Positions 22,655 through 33,601 of a stretch of 64,000 nucleotides of DNA are shown here, one piece after another. The notes under the pieces were generated by a model. The model ran no database searches, was not told the DNA's origin, and saw only the letters and a list, made by a program, of their open reading frames with translations. Origin of the DNA: Nematostella vectensis (Eukaryota > Cnidaria > Anthozoa > Actiniaria > Edwardsiidae); contig NC_064035.1 in NCBI RefSeq assembly GCF_932526225.1, forward strand, positions 18,341,969 to 18,405,968, written 5' to 3'. Position 1 is the stretch's first letter. Every line of letters starts with the position of its first letter. The translations under genes and the position numbers were made by a program.

Positions 22655-24760
22655 ATGAGTTATCTGCTGAACAAGTTGCGGACAAAGAAAGAGGTCGATA
22701 ATGCAATCAAAAGCACTGAAGATAAGGTGTTGGTTCTTCGATTTGGCCGTGAGGCGGACCCAGTTTGCATGCAGTTGGATGATATAGTAAGATCGCCTCT
22801 TATCCTAACCGGTTCTTCTCTCGTTTGACCCGTCTAAAACCACAGCTTGCCCAGTAATAGTGTGTTGTATTGAGGGATTTTTGGACCTTCAAATTCTTGA
22901 ACAGTCTCTTTCAGCCGTCATTTTGTCATCCTAGCAAAGTACCAAGTGTGAAAAGAATCCATTTCCATCGGCGGATTTGGTGAAGCCAATGCGATATTTT
23001 CGGCTTCCCTGATTTGGTAAATAAAGTATCAAACTTTTTTTTAGATGGTTATTTCGAGATTGAAAACATTTTGTGACTTTCAATATTAAATCAAAACAAT
23101 AACAAAGGTGTGACTTCTCAATATAATTAACATATATCCTCACAGAGTGCTTTTTATTTTGTCCTTTTGGGAATTTCAAGTAAACTTCGACCCTTTCTTA
23201 CATTACAAGCAGAGGTAGCTTTGAGGTAGTTTCTTGTAACTCCTTTCTATAAAGAAACCACACTATGAAGATCAGTCAGTTGTTTTGAGAATTTCTTTCA
23301 ACTTTAAAGGTACATCCCATCATACAACCTATTCTACCATCATACAACTACCATGCGTGGGTGACCTGTGGTTTAACCTTAATCTTTAGTTTTGAACTCC
23401 CTTTTATCAGGGGGGAACACACTAAGTACATCAATTGGTTTTAGTTGATACTGCTTGTATTAACATTAATTAATGCAGCATTACTACTTGATCTCGCTTG
23501 CTGGCAGCAAGTAATATAAAGTTTGATTGGCATTTTGTACATTATTTGTAGTGTCTGCTTAAAAAAGCTATATACTTTTTTCAGTGTCTGGTCAGGAGAG
23601 TGAAACCACTATTCACTAGAGAGTATAACTTAGAAAGATGTCAGATAGCTGACTGTCCAATAGCTGACTAATTATGTTCCATTTCTTAACTTGTTAGCTT
23701 GCTAAGACCAACCAGGCACTGTCTCGCATGGCAGATATTTATATAGTGGATGTGGACGAGGTTCCTGCGTACACCCAGTACTTTGACGTCACCTTGATAC
23801 CAGCAACAGTGTTCTTCTTTAATGGACAGCACATGAAGGTGGACTATAGGTATTAATCAGTATTGATCTCTTATACACATTCATGTTAATATGGGGAGGG
23901 GGACACAATCCAGAGACAATAGAGAGCTAAAGCAAGTCAACATGAACGGCATCAAAAACGGCGCTCGCGCTCACGAATTGCTGAAAAACAGCGTTGACGT
24001 CCGTGACAGGAAATCTAGAACGGCATTTTCCCTATTTTTACGTTCTACGCACACGGTCACGGACGTCAACGCCGTTTTTCCAACGATTCGTCAGAGCGCG
24101 CGCCGTTTTGATGCCGTTCGTGTTGACTTGCTTAAGCTCTCTAATAACTCGGGGGAGGGGATGGCACAGCCTTCTGGTCATTTCCTTATTATTTTAGAAA
24201 AGAAACTGGGGGGGAGGAGTAGCCCCCCACCCCCCCCCCAGAAAATTCGAAAATAAAGAGTGGGTTTGACTCGCCCCTTCTCCCTCTGAGAACATTTTAA
24301 ATCACTTGCCTTAATATTGCTGCGATTCTCGTCAGGTTCTTTTTCCATTTATGAAATATGCTTTTATTGTAACGCACCATATTTTACCTATCATAACCAC
24401 AGGGCACCCAAGCTCATAGTTTTTGGGTTTTGTGAGAAATTCTTAATAAAAACACGAAAGTCACCGAGCGGTTAGAAGGGATCATTTTAATTACCTCTGT
24501 GAAGTTTCGTCAAATTTGGTCACCCCTACCTCGTTCTACATTATATTATGTTTGTTACCAAATTTTTGTATAACATCTGTGATTTTTTTCCAAGCACACC
24601 AGACCACACAAAATTTATTGGAAGCTTCCATACCAAGCAAGACTTTATAGATCTGGTGGAAGTGATCTGCAGAGGTGCCATGCGAGGAAAGTTGATAGTT
24701 ACCAGTCCTATTGACCCCAAAAATGTACCAAAGTATTCCTTACTTTACAAAGACATCTGA
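22655..24760 (+). CDS. TXNL4B: Thioredoxin-like protein 4B (Dim1-like), 3 exons
   Basis: Exons 22655-22786, 23698-23849 and 24595-24760 (stop TGA) give 450 bases, 149 residues, the usual length of this protein in animals. The sequence follows the family closely: N-terminal [57 protein letters not shown] and PIDPKN near the end. The fold is thioredoxin-like without the CxxC redox pair. Known members interact with spliceosomal U5/tri-snRNP factors and act in pre-mRNA splicing. An in-frame ATG at 22637 exists, but the family N-terminus supports 22655. Junction phases are 0 and 2. Intron 2 contains a foldback element (23919-24146). Confidence 0.95.
23919..24146. mobile_element. Foldback MITE, AGAGAGCTTAAGCAAGTCAA family
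   Basis: The arms are near-complementary over most of the element. The left reads AGAGAGCTAAAGCAAGTCAA at the outside and GTTGACGTCCGTGAC at the inside; the right is the complement of the same motifs. The whole would fold into one long hairpin. It lies in TXNL4B intron 2 and has no coding capacity. A shorter related element is at 29569-29692. Confidence 0.75.
24130..24245. repeat. Fragment of a G-rich interspersed repeat
   Basis: The segment from the outer edge of the foldback element through GGCACAGCCTTCTGGTCATT to the poly-G/poly-C stretch at 24211-24240 resembles blocks at 29460-29760, 34970-35130 and 40305-40455. All have a GGGCACAG.CATGCCC..TGGTCAT core and AATATT runs. Confidence 0.4.
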
Positions 24761-25040
24761 ACACAGAGTATGGAACTATGACAAGAATGTGATAGGCTAC
24801 TGTTAAAGTCTGTAGCCTGGAAGAGGGGTTGAAAAACACTTAATTAGTATTGCATACACAAGCTTGTTAAGTTTTATTTCAAGACATAAAGAGGAGTTAT
24901 AAAATATCTCATTGCTACAGAAAGTCATACTGCGTAGTTCAAAAACATAGACAATAAGGATGGCACTATCGAAGTATAGTGCAAAGGTATTTGTCAGATT
25001 TGTCAAGGAACTTAAAAAAAAACCTTGTATGGATGAGTTC

Positions 25041-28000
25041 TTATACAATACAGTGGAGGCGCTTCCCATAGATATCCCCTGGTGAGCAAACCATCAGAAG
25101 AGCAAAATTGAACATCCCTTGTTTGTTGAAGAACCCTTTCTTGTGTGCAAAGCGCCAACTGACGTCCCTGTCACTGCTAAATATCTCCAGAATGTTATTA
25201 CTAGTAGCACTTGGAAGAACCACGGCCCTGACCAGGGATGTCAGATTTGCTGTCTGTCCAGGCGCATGCTGATATACTTGTCCAAAAATCAAAGGGAACA
25301 CAACCTCTGGCCCACTATGTGGTCGCAATAGCAGGAGTGTGTCATTGTTATTGAATTCAATGTCATACTCATCTGTTTCTGTCTCCACATTGGTTGGTTC
25401 AAAGCAATTTCCATGAGAACACTCTGTATCTTCACTTGGTGTGCTATTTCCATCCTCACAGAGTGATGTCGGACTAGCAGAACCAACAGGCCATTCTATT
25501 GAGCCATAACTTGACTGACTTGTTGGTAGGGCTGTTACGTTCCCTGTGCTGTTAGTAGCAAGGCAAGGTAAAGATGGCAAGAGGGAGCCGAAGAGACCTT
25601 CCCAGAGCTTCACATCGTCCTCCTCACCCGAGGCTCTACTAGCACCAAGGAAGGTTTGGAAAATACTGACAGCCATCTCCCTGGAAAAATAAAAACAATT
25701 GAAACAATTTTCATTTCTGCATCAATTTCCAAGAGAAGTTGTCCAAAACACTAGAGGTACCTGCGCCGGTAGCCAGGGGGAGTTCGAGTCGGGGGGGGGA
25801 GGGGGTAGAAGACTTCCCAAGTTTACTGGAAGATCCGCTCAAATAAATAAAAATGGAGTAACACTGCCAGCTAGGGCGAGCTACCTAAGAGAAAATGGTT
25901 CACTAAAGGTTGGTTTTCACTAGGGCGCAAGCGTAAGCGCAAACGGAGGCGCAACACAAGAGAATCGGTCAAGCGTAAGAAAATTAAGGATGAGTTGCGT
26001 TCTCTTGCGCTTGCGTTCTAGTGAGAATTGGAAAATTACATGCGCTGGGCTTGCGCTGACATCCAAGTGAAAACAAACCTTAAATGGGTAAATGAACACT
26101 CCCGCTCGAATCCTGGCTACCGGCCGGGTACCATATAGAAAATGGTGAATGTGTTGCTGGTAGTAACACTTAATACCTTTGGTAGTGATCGTGTTGCTGG
26201 GAGTAACACTAAATACCTTTGGTGGTGATCGTGTTGCTGGGAGTAACACTAAATACCTTTGGTGGTGATTGTGTTGCTGGGAGTAACACTGAATAACTTT
26301 GCTGGTGATCGTGTTGCTGGGAGTAACACTAAATACCTTTGGTGGTGATCGTGTTGCTGGGAGTAACACTAAATACCTTAGCTAGTTATCATGTTGCTGG
26401 GAGTAACACTCAATACCTTTGGTGGTGATCGTGTTGCTAGGAGTAATACTAAATACTTTTGGTGGTGATTTTGTTGCTCGGGGTAACACTAAATACCTTT
26501 GGTAGTGATTGTGTTGCTGGGAGTAACACTAAATACCTTTGGTAGTGATTTTGTTGCTGGGAGTAACACTAAATACTTTTGGTGATGATTTTGTTGCTGG
26601 GAGTAATACTAAATACTTTTGGTGGTGATCGTGTTGCTGGGAGTAATACTAAATACCTTTGCTGGTGATCGTGTTGCTGGGAGTAACACTAAATACCTTC
26701 GGTAGTGATCGTGTTGCTGGGAGTAATACTAAATACCTTTTGTGGTGATTGTGTTGCTGGGAGTAACACTAAATACCTTTGGTAGTGATTTTGTTGCTGG
26801 GAGTAACACTAAATACCTTTTGTGGTGATTGTGTTGCTGGGAGTAACACTAAATACCTTAGCTAGTTATCATGTTGCTGGGAGTAACACTCAATACCTTT
26901 GTTGGTGATCGTGTTGCTAGGAGTTATACTAAATACTTTTGGTGGTGATTTTGTTACTCGGGGTAACACTAAATACCTTTGGTAGTGATTGTGTTGCTGG
27001 GAGTAACACTAAATACCTTTGGTAGTGATTTTGTTGCTGGGAGTAACACTAAATACTTTTGGTGATGATTTTGTTGCTGGGAGTAATACTAAATACTTTT
27101 GGTGGTGATCGTGTTGCTGGGAGTAATACTAAATACCTTTGCTGGTGATCGTGTTGCTGGGAGTAACACTAAATACCTTCGGTAGTGATCGTGTTGCTGG
27201 GAGTAATACTAAATACCTTTTGTGGTGATTGTGTTGCTGGGAGTAACACTAAATACCTTTTGTGGTGATTGTGTTGCTGGGAGTAACACTAAATACCTTT
27301 GGTAGTGATTGTGTTGCTGGGAGTAATACTAAATACCTTTTGTGGTGATTGTGTTGCTGGGAGTAACACTAAATACCTTTGGTGGTTATTGTGTTGCTGG
27401 GAGTAATACTAAATACCTTTTGTGGTGATTGTGTTGCTGGGAGTAATACTAAATACCTTTTGTGGTGATTGTGTTGCTGGGAGTAACACTAAATACCTTT
27501 GGTAGTGATTGTGTTGCTGGGAGTAATACTAAATACCTTTTGTGGTGATTGTGTTGCTGGGAGTAACACTTAATACCTTTGGTAGTGATTGTGTTGCTGG
27601 GAGTAACACTAAATATCTTTGGTAGTGATTTTGTTGCTGAGAGTATCACTATGAGTAATACTAAATACCTTTGCTGGTGATTGTGTTGGTATGGAGGTTG
27701 CGAGAAGGCTGCAAGTAGACGAGCAGTTCTGTAGGAGATGGCTACTAAGGACATGACCAGGGGAAGTCCAAGCACCAGTAGGCCAATGAACACTTCCTGG
27801 ACAACTTTGCCTACAAAGTCAAACAGCAATAAACAACAAAACGAACTCGCGAACCACGGAAAGTACATGCCTGTGTCATGGCAGTGTTGATATAATGATC
27901 ATCATAGTCATCATGATCGTCATAATCATAATTAAAGATATTATATTTGTGTTTAGTATTCGCCGTAGACCCGCGTGTGTGTGCCATGTGATCAGGACGC

Positions 28001-28754
28001 CGTTGGACACAGATTAAGTGTCGTTGCGTAAAATATTTTAATCCTTTTTTTTTCCAAAAATATATGCCACTAGGTACGTATCTTCATGTTACATGACTCA
28101 CTCATCCAATTGTTTGACTCGGAGCTCTGTCCGGTTTGTTCTGTGGCCGTTTCATGTCTCGTGGCGGCAGGTGGATAGGACATCGACACATCAGCTCCTA
28201 AAATCGTCTCAATTCTCAGTTTTTCATCTGGGTTGCCGGTTCCTGCAGTGGTACATCTTTCTGTCTCGGGGCCTGGTGGCTCTGTACAAGTCCTTTCAGG
28301 GCCTCTACTATCATTTCCTTCTTGTGTTTCGATGATGCATTTAGGGTCGTCATTGCCTACATCTCTGTTCAACTTCTGCCCTGTTGTGCCGTCTTTATGG
28401 TCGTTTTCTGGTAAATCGGTTGCGCAGTTGTCAAGTTTCCACCCCTCGATAGGCAAATGTTCATCGTTTATCACCCCCTTGGAGCCTTTGGGTAGAGCAT
28501 CTAAGATAATAAATTGATTTTGTTCTGAGACATCGTATGAACTAGATTGCAAAACACCCGTCTATTTACAGGTAATCATTAAAAAAAATTGCCAACTAAC
28601 GTTGGTGAATTACCAATGTTGAGATTATTTTAAGCGCTGTTATTTCTCACCAACCTGTGTTGTTACGTAGCAACTGATCACCATAGAGGTGAGAAGAAGG
28701 GGCCTCTTGAAATACAAAGTAACTCAGAGATAATAAACACAGCTTACGAAACAT
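25041..28754 (-). CDS. Unrecognised predicted type I membrane protein, 4 exons, 441 aa
   Basis: Exons in coding order: 28651-28754 (ATG at 28754), 28102-28541, 27669-27810 and 25041-25680 (stop). They total 1326 bases and keep frame at each junction. The N-terminus (MFRKLCLLSLSYFVFQEA) looks like a signal peptide. About 150 residues rich in Glu, Asp, Thr, Gly and Pro follow, then one hydrophobic span near residues 188-208 (VFIGLLVLGLPLVMSLVAIS). A further 230 residues hold an acidic Cys-containing stretch (CEDGNSTPSEDTECSHGNC) and a hydrophobic-rich end. I recognise no family. The exon 3 donor (CAAAG, then GTATTT) lies at the edge of a 40-bp tandem array that repeats this same junction. The first exon is the least certain; exons 2-4 are better supported. 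The gene is convergent with TXNL4B, 280 bases away. Confidence 0.68.
26142..27690. repeat. 40-bp minisatellite, about 39 copies, built on a splice donor
   Basis: The plus-strand unit is GGTGGTGATCGTGTTGCTGG followed by GAGTAACACTAAATACCTTT. On the coding (minus) strand each unit is about 20 bases like the end of exon 3 (CAACACAATCACCA.CAAAG) plus about 20 bases like the start of the intron (GTATTTAGTGTTACTCCCAG). A marker unit with GCTAGTTATCATGTTG recurs at 26381 and 26861, and the flanking units repeat with the same 480-base offset (12 units), so a block was duplicated. The array occupies most of intron 3 of the unknown gene, up to its donor. Confidence 0.92.
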
Positions 28755-29082
28755 CACAGGCGAGGTACAAGCCGAACACTGGGCATTGAAGGCATCTTCA
28801 TCTGAGTACTAACGGACAAGCACACGCGAATTATCACGCGCATCAACACATCGCGCGCGTACCTTCCTTCGACGAATTACTTTTAATGTAAAATCAAGCA
28901 AAAACGCCTGTTTGACTCTGTCAAAAGCTTTATATTAAATTTTAGGATTCTCTCGAAGCAGAGCGATAAAGAAGACAAATTCATAATGGTAAACACCGGT
29001 GCACGTAAAAAACGCTCATTACTCTTCTCAGAATGTTACACGCTCTGTAATTGCGCGCTCCGTTTGAAACATTGAAACTCTT

Positions 29083-29377
29083 ATGCCTAGTGCACACTAG
29101 CAACATAACAACATAAAGCCATGGGCGCGCGAACTATGTTTAGCCCGACATAACGACATGGACATAATGACAAACACTAGACATAATGCCTAGTGCACGC
29201 TAGCGACATAACGACATGGGCGCGCGCACTCTTATCTTCGACATAACGAACATGGACATAACGACATAAGAGAAAAAACATGTTTTTTTCTTTTATTTCA
29301 TTAGGTCCATGTCGTTATGTCGGGCTAAACATAGTGCGCGCGCCCATGTCGTTATGTTGCTAGTGTGCACTAGGCAT
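29083..29377. mobile_element. MITE, CATAACGACATGGGCGCG family, copy 2 with internal partial copy
   Basis: Terminal repeats are ATGCCTAGTGCACACTAG at 29083-29100 and CTAGTGTGCACTAGGCAT at 29360-29377, perfectly complementary. Both arms carry CATAACGACATGGGCGCGCG and TTTAGCCCGACATAACGACAT. A second left end (AATGCCTAGTGCACGCTAGC) begins near 29182, so part of one element is inserted in or duplicated inside the other. Confidence 0.82.
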
Positions 29378-29459
29378 TACGATGGATCGAAGGAGATGCA
29401 GATCGATCCATGCAAATCTATTCACCAGCAACCTCTCGTTGCACAGAGCTGTAGCAGGC

Positions 29460-29760
29460 CTCGAAATATTGGGTGGAGGGGGGTGGGGTGGGCACGATAT
29501 AGAAGCATTAAAAGAATTTTGTGGGCACAGTCATGCCCTACTGGTCATTTCCTGTTAGGAATTTTGTGAAGGACCAAGGACGACGGCGCGCGCGCTCGCG
29601 CATATCCCAAAACGACAACGCGGTTTTTGAGCAGTTCGTGAGCGCGCGATCCATTCTTGATGCCGTCGCCGTCTTCTTTGCGTAAGGTCCCTAATATTGC
29701 GTGGGGTGGGGTGGGGACGTGTTCAAAGTGCCTCACACCAGCTACGGCCCTGTTTGATAT
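29460..29760. repeat. G-rich interspersed repeat split by a foldback element (29569-29692)
   Basis: The left part (CGAAATATTGGGTGGAGGGG to TGGTCATTTCCTGTTAGGA) and the right part (AATATTGCGTGGGGTGGGGT to CTACGGCCCTG) look like pieces of one repeat seen elsewhere as a single block (34970-35130). Between them is an inverted-repeat element, AAGGACCAAGGACGACGGCG on the left and GACGGCGACGG.. on the complementary right arm, ending CGTAAGGTCCCT. This is consistent with insertion of one repeat into another. Confidence 0.55.
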
Positions 29761-31687
29761 CCAAGCGAAACATATGCGCACTTGAAATAACGACAGACAG
29801 TAACAGGATTTTGTTGTTTGCCAGACAACTTCGTCAGATGATGAAACCGCTTTGATAAAGTTTTCGGTTCAAAACAGGCGAAATTAAACCAAAGAAACGA
29901 GCAAGCTGCAGCTCTACTTCAAATCCCTCAAGTGCAAAGAAATCGGGCGCATGCTTGAGGTCAAGGTGGCAAAATTTCACAAAATGAAATCATTTATATT
30001 ACAGATAAGCATCCTTTTTCACCCAAAAGTCGGGGGTATAAGGGGTATAATTAGCCAAATAAACCAAACAGTGAAGCGTTTGCTCATTTTGTTGAATACG
30101 AATGAGCGAATCCAGAAAGTAGGAGCAACCATCTCTTGCTGATAGAAATTCTTATTGATGATTTTCTTACCTCGACTAAATAGTTGAGGATTCCCTTTAA
30201 ACAGGATACCACAACATACACCTATTTCAAATAAAAAAAAAAGGTTACACCAGGAGGGTACATAGGTGTCGTACTCGTAGCCCGCAGTGCTTCATGGGTA
30301 TTAAATAAAGAAGTAAATAAGCGGGAATAAAAAAAAAAATCCGGGCTTCAAATGCTGTACCTTCTTGTTCATGTTACTGTGAGCATTTGATTGGCTTTAA
30401 AAGACCAGGATTCAGCCATTTATACGCTTACATTAAATATTAATTTTCAAGGGCAACCTCATTTGAAATAATGTATTTATTTGCGGTATTAACGAAATTG
30501 ATGTTTTTACCTAGTTGTAGTTACGTTATCATCATTTTGAGTCATTATTCATTCGCTCCATAGCGTTTGTGTTTTTCACTTGACGCCTTCCAGCAAACTA
30601 ACAAGAAAGGCGTACTTCGTACGAGGGTTAATTTCAACCTATTACTTAGTTAATCGATTAGTTACGTATCTGCTTGTATTTAATGTTTTGTCTTTAATTA
30701 ATTCGTAAATTTTTCAAAGCACACTGTATCTACTTGCATCTTGTAATTCTTGCAGTTTGTAAATCTTTCAAATTGCATTGTAATTTTAGTTCTCCGTATC
30801 GCCTGTAGATCAATGATTTGCTGGCTGGCTCTATCCCTAAACTCGTTGTCATCTCGTTGTTAAGAAAATAAATGTTTTCTATTCGGTTGAGCGCAGCGAA
30901 TTAGAATAGAAAGTGTATACTATCCTCTTGAACAATGAATCAATTGCCAAAATGCATTTTTCATTTTCCAAAACCCTTCCGACAAGAAAGTTACCGGCGT
31001 TCCCTTTCCCTGGTATTTTCCTTTATATTTTATGCCCTTATTTATATCTTAGTACATATACGAGGAACTCTCTTTACGATTTCCTATCAGTAGATGAATT
31101 CCAATTCACCAGTAGCGGTAATGCACATGATGTTAGGAAAGAAAACAACTCTATTGTACTTAAAATAAATAAGTTAAAATAGACAAATTAGGGTGTTTGG
31201 GTGCGATTAACTCGGGCTCCAAGGCCATCGCGGTGATTCAAACTGATAACGGAGGGAGCGCTTCCCTTCATATTATTTATTTCTACCAGCTAATGATTCC
31301 AAAGTCCAAAGACAATAAATATTTTGTCACTTTGGAAATTCCTAAGCCGCTGGAGATCGTCCCCGCAAATCGGATTTCGCGTGCATTTTTGATAACACCT
31401 AATGTACCAATTAGCTGCGCATTCAATTGTTTGTTAAAAGGATTTGGTGCAGACTATGAAAGGTTTTGGCCACAACAGTCGGGCTTCATTCAGTTCGTTG
31501 TGGGTCCTAATAGTATTCAAGGTCAGCTCAAGGCTAGACGCAAGATGAGGTATCAGTAAAACGCGTAGAGCGAGAGATAGCCATCAGTCATTCAGCGCCC
31601 TTTTTCCAAGGATTACAATCATCACTTAGCCGCGGGCCTATCTCGCTCGGTTTTAAGCACTAAACAAGACGACCCGTGGTTCAGGCG

Positions 31688-33553
31688 ATGGAAGCGACGC
31701 AAGCGAGCAAGCAAAGATCGATGTTAAAAACCAGGACCGTGTTCTACTTGAGTGTGGTCGTTTGCCTGCTCTGTTTAACAGATGGGTCAACAGCGGAAGC
31801 TCAATCTGTGACAGCGAACACAAAGTATGGAGAGATTAAAGGTTCAGTCGTCTCATATGCAAACAGTAATGGTCGTGTAAAGTCGCTAAAGACCTTTGTC
31901 GGAGTTCCATACGCCTCCCCTCCGCTTGGGAAGCTACGATTTGTACCGCCTCGACCTCCGAAGAGCTGGAGTCCGAGAATATACGAAGCTACCCGGTATG
32001 GCAATGTTTGTTTACAAGACACTAGCAAACGAATATTATCTAGCATCAAAACCCTCATTCCCGGCATAGCTGACCCCGCTGCTATGCTATCGGAAGATTG
32101 TTTATATCTTAATATCGTAGAGCCGGGGGAGCCCCCGATATCAGATAAGTACCCCGTGATGGTCTATATACCCGGTCAGGACTATTCCTCCGGTACATCC
32201 CTAGATTCGCTAGGTCACGCCTTGGCTTTGAAGGAAGTCGTAGTGGTTTCAATACAGTACCGACTTGGACCCTTTGGCTTTCTGACAAGTGAAAAAGGAG
32301 AATCGGTTCAAGGGAATCAAGGACTTTTGGATCAGGTTCAGGCATTGAAATGGGTCAAAGAAAACATCGAGAATTTTAACGGGGATCCTAGCCAAGTAAC
32401 GATATTCGGTCACGGTGCTGGTGGATCGAGTGTTGCGTTACATATCATCTCTCCCTTGTCAAAAGGCCTTTTTCACAATGCCATTTCTATGAGCGGTGCA
32501 GCTCTCGTCCCTTGGGCTACCTGTGGCAAGGACTCACTGATATCGAATACAAATGCGCTTGCGCACAACGTAGGCTGTCAATCACCTGACATGGTCACGT
32601 GTCTACAGAGTGTCGATCCATGGCTGATACTTAACGCGAGCAAAACGCTACACTTGAACCGGACACAGCAAATTTCGGATTTCAACTTCCGGTGGTGCCC
32701 AGTTGTCGACGGCCGCTTCTTACCGGAGGAGCCTATTGCGCTGTTGCGCACGGGCAGATTCGCGCGAGTGCCTTATATAGCAGGCTTGGCCGCTAATGAG
32801 TACGCGGACTTGTTGAAGAGTAACCTTAGGCGACTGTACGGAATCACCCAACTCACACACGGCATAAACGCCTCCATCTTTGGTCATTTCACTCAGCGAT
32901 TCGCACAGAACATACAACCAAGCAAACGCTACGGTGGATTACTGGCTGATGCCATGGGGTTTGAATACTATCCATGGCCTAGGTATCCGGCCCATAATAT
33001 AAACCCTGGCTTGCTACAAAAAGCCATCGACTTCGGCTCGGATTTCTACTTTTCCGCGCCAGTGCAGTCTGCGCTGATCATGCACAACGTGTTCGCACGC
33101 ACCTATATGTACGTATTCGACCATTGCTCCGCCGCGGAGAGCTGGAGAGGAGCTGCGCACGCAGACGATCTGAGGTTCCTATTCAGAAACTCGACACAGG
33201 CATCCCACAAAGAGGAACTCGACATAAGTCAAGCTATGGTAACCCTGTGGACAAATTTTGCCAAATATGGCAACCCAACCCCGTTTGGACCTGTTTATGG
33301 GTCTCTGTGGAACGAGTTTAACCGGTCAGACCAGGTTTATCTGAGTATTGGGGGGCCGAAGGGGGTCTTGAGCATGGGTAAGAATTACCACGGTAGCCGT
33401 ACCGCCTTCTGGAATTACTTTTACCCGAAGTTAATGAACGAAAGTCCAGAATGCGAAGTGATGCCTCAAGAAAACAATGGCGATAAAGCAGTACTTTCCA
33501 AGGTTTATTTTGCTATGATGTGTTCCATTCCGTTCCTTACTCGGTTTACATGA
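31688..33553 (+). CDS. Cholinesterase-like protein lacking the catalytic serine (secreted, intronless)
   Basis: A single open frame of 621 residues from ATG 31688. A signal peptide is evident (VFYLSVVVCLLCLTDGSTA). The body is an alpha/beta-hydrolase of the type B carboxylesterase/cholinesterase family: FVGVPYASPPLGKLRF, the conserved EDCLYLNI disulfide region, SIQYRLGPFGFL and GNQGLLDQVQALKWV. The nucleophile elbow reads FGHGAGGSSV: Gly243 replaces the catalytic Ser. The oxyanion-hole motif, normally HGGG-like, reads IPGQDY. Glu371 (ANEYAD) and His491 (AAHADDL) are kept. Enzymatic activity is therefore unlikely; known members with this change (neuroligins, gliotactin, glutactin) act in cell adhesion. 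Unlike neuroligins, no clear membrane span follows, so it is probably secreted. No introns were seen; an AATAAA lies 43 bases after the stop. Confidence 0.88.
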   Translation: MEATQASKQRSMLKTRTVFYLSVVVCLLCLTDGSTAEAQSVTANTKYGEIKGSVVSYANSNGRVKSLKTFVGVPYASPPLGKLRFVPPRPPKSWSPRIYEATRYGNVCLQDTSKRILSSIKTLIPGIADPAAMLSEDCLYLNIVEPGEPPISDKYPVMVYIPGQDYSSGTSLDSLGHALALKEVVVVSIQYRLGPFGFLTSEKGESVQGNQGLLDQVQALKWVKENIENFNGDPSQVTIFGHGAGGSSVALHIISPLSKGLFHNAISMSGAALVPWATCGKDSLISNTNALAHNVGCQSPDMVTCLQSVDPWLILNASKTLHLNRTQQISDFNFRWCPVVDGRFLPEEPIALLRTGRFARVPYIAGLAANEYADLLKSNLRRLYGITQLTHGINASIFGHFTQRFAQNIQPSKRYGGLLADAMGFEYYPWPRYPAHNINPGLLQKAIDFGSDFYFSAPVQSALIMHNVFARTYMYVFDHCSAAESWRGAAHADDLRFLFRNSTQASHKEELDISQAMVTLWTNFAKYGNPTPFGPVYGSLWNEFNRSDQVYLSIGGPKGVLSMGKNYHGSRTAFWNYFYPKLMNESPECEVMPQENNGDKAVLSKVYFAMMCSIPFLTRFT

Positions 33554-33595
33554 CGCTAACATATTTAACAAGAAGGGGGGCAGGGGACGTTCTGC

Positions 33596-33601
33596 AATAA
33601 A
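33596..33601 (+). terminator. Candidate polyadenylation signal AATAAA
   Basis: AATAAA lies 43 bases after the stop of the cholinesterase-like gene and runs directly into a run of A. It may be the real signal, or the A-run may be a relic of a poly(A) tail if the gene is a retrocopy. Confidence 0.5.

Larger units (their letters stand above)
28755..31687. other. Intergenic region, repeat-rich
   Basis: No gene is recognised between the divergently oriented unknown gene and the cholinesterase-like gene. It contains a MITE (29083-29377) and a composite repeat (29460-29760). AT-rich sequence between 29900 and 31180 shows a small hairpin (CGTACTTCGTACG near 30610) and paired TTCTATTC / GAATAGAA near 30876-30911. 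The open frame at 31197-31559 has no motif and is left out. Confidence 0.5.

Noticed and set aside
31197-31559. Plus-strand frame of 120 codons upstream of the cholinesterase-like gene
   Set aside because: No motif, non-ATG first codon, and it does not join in phase to the gene's signal peptide through any clear splice sites.
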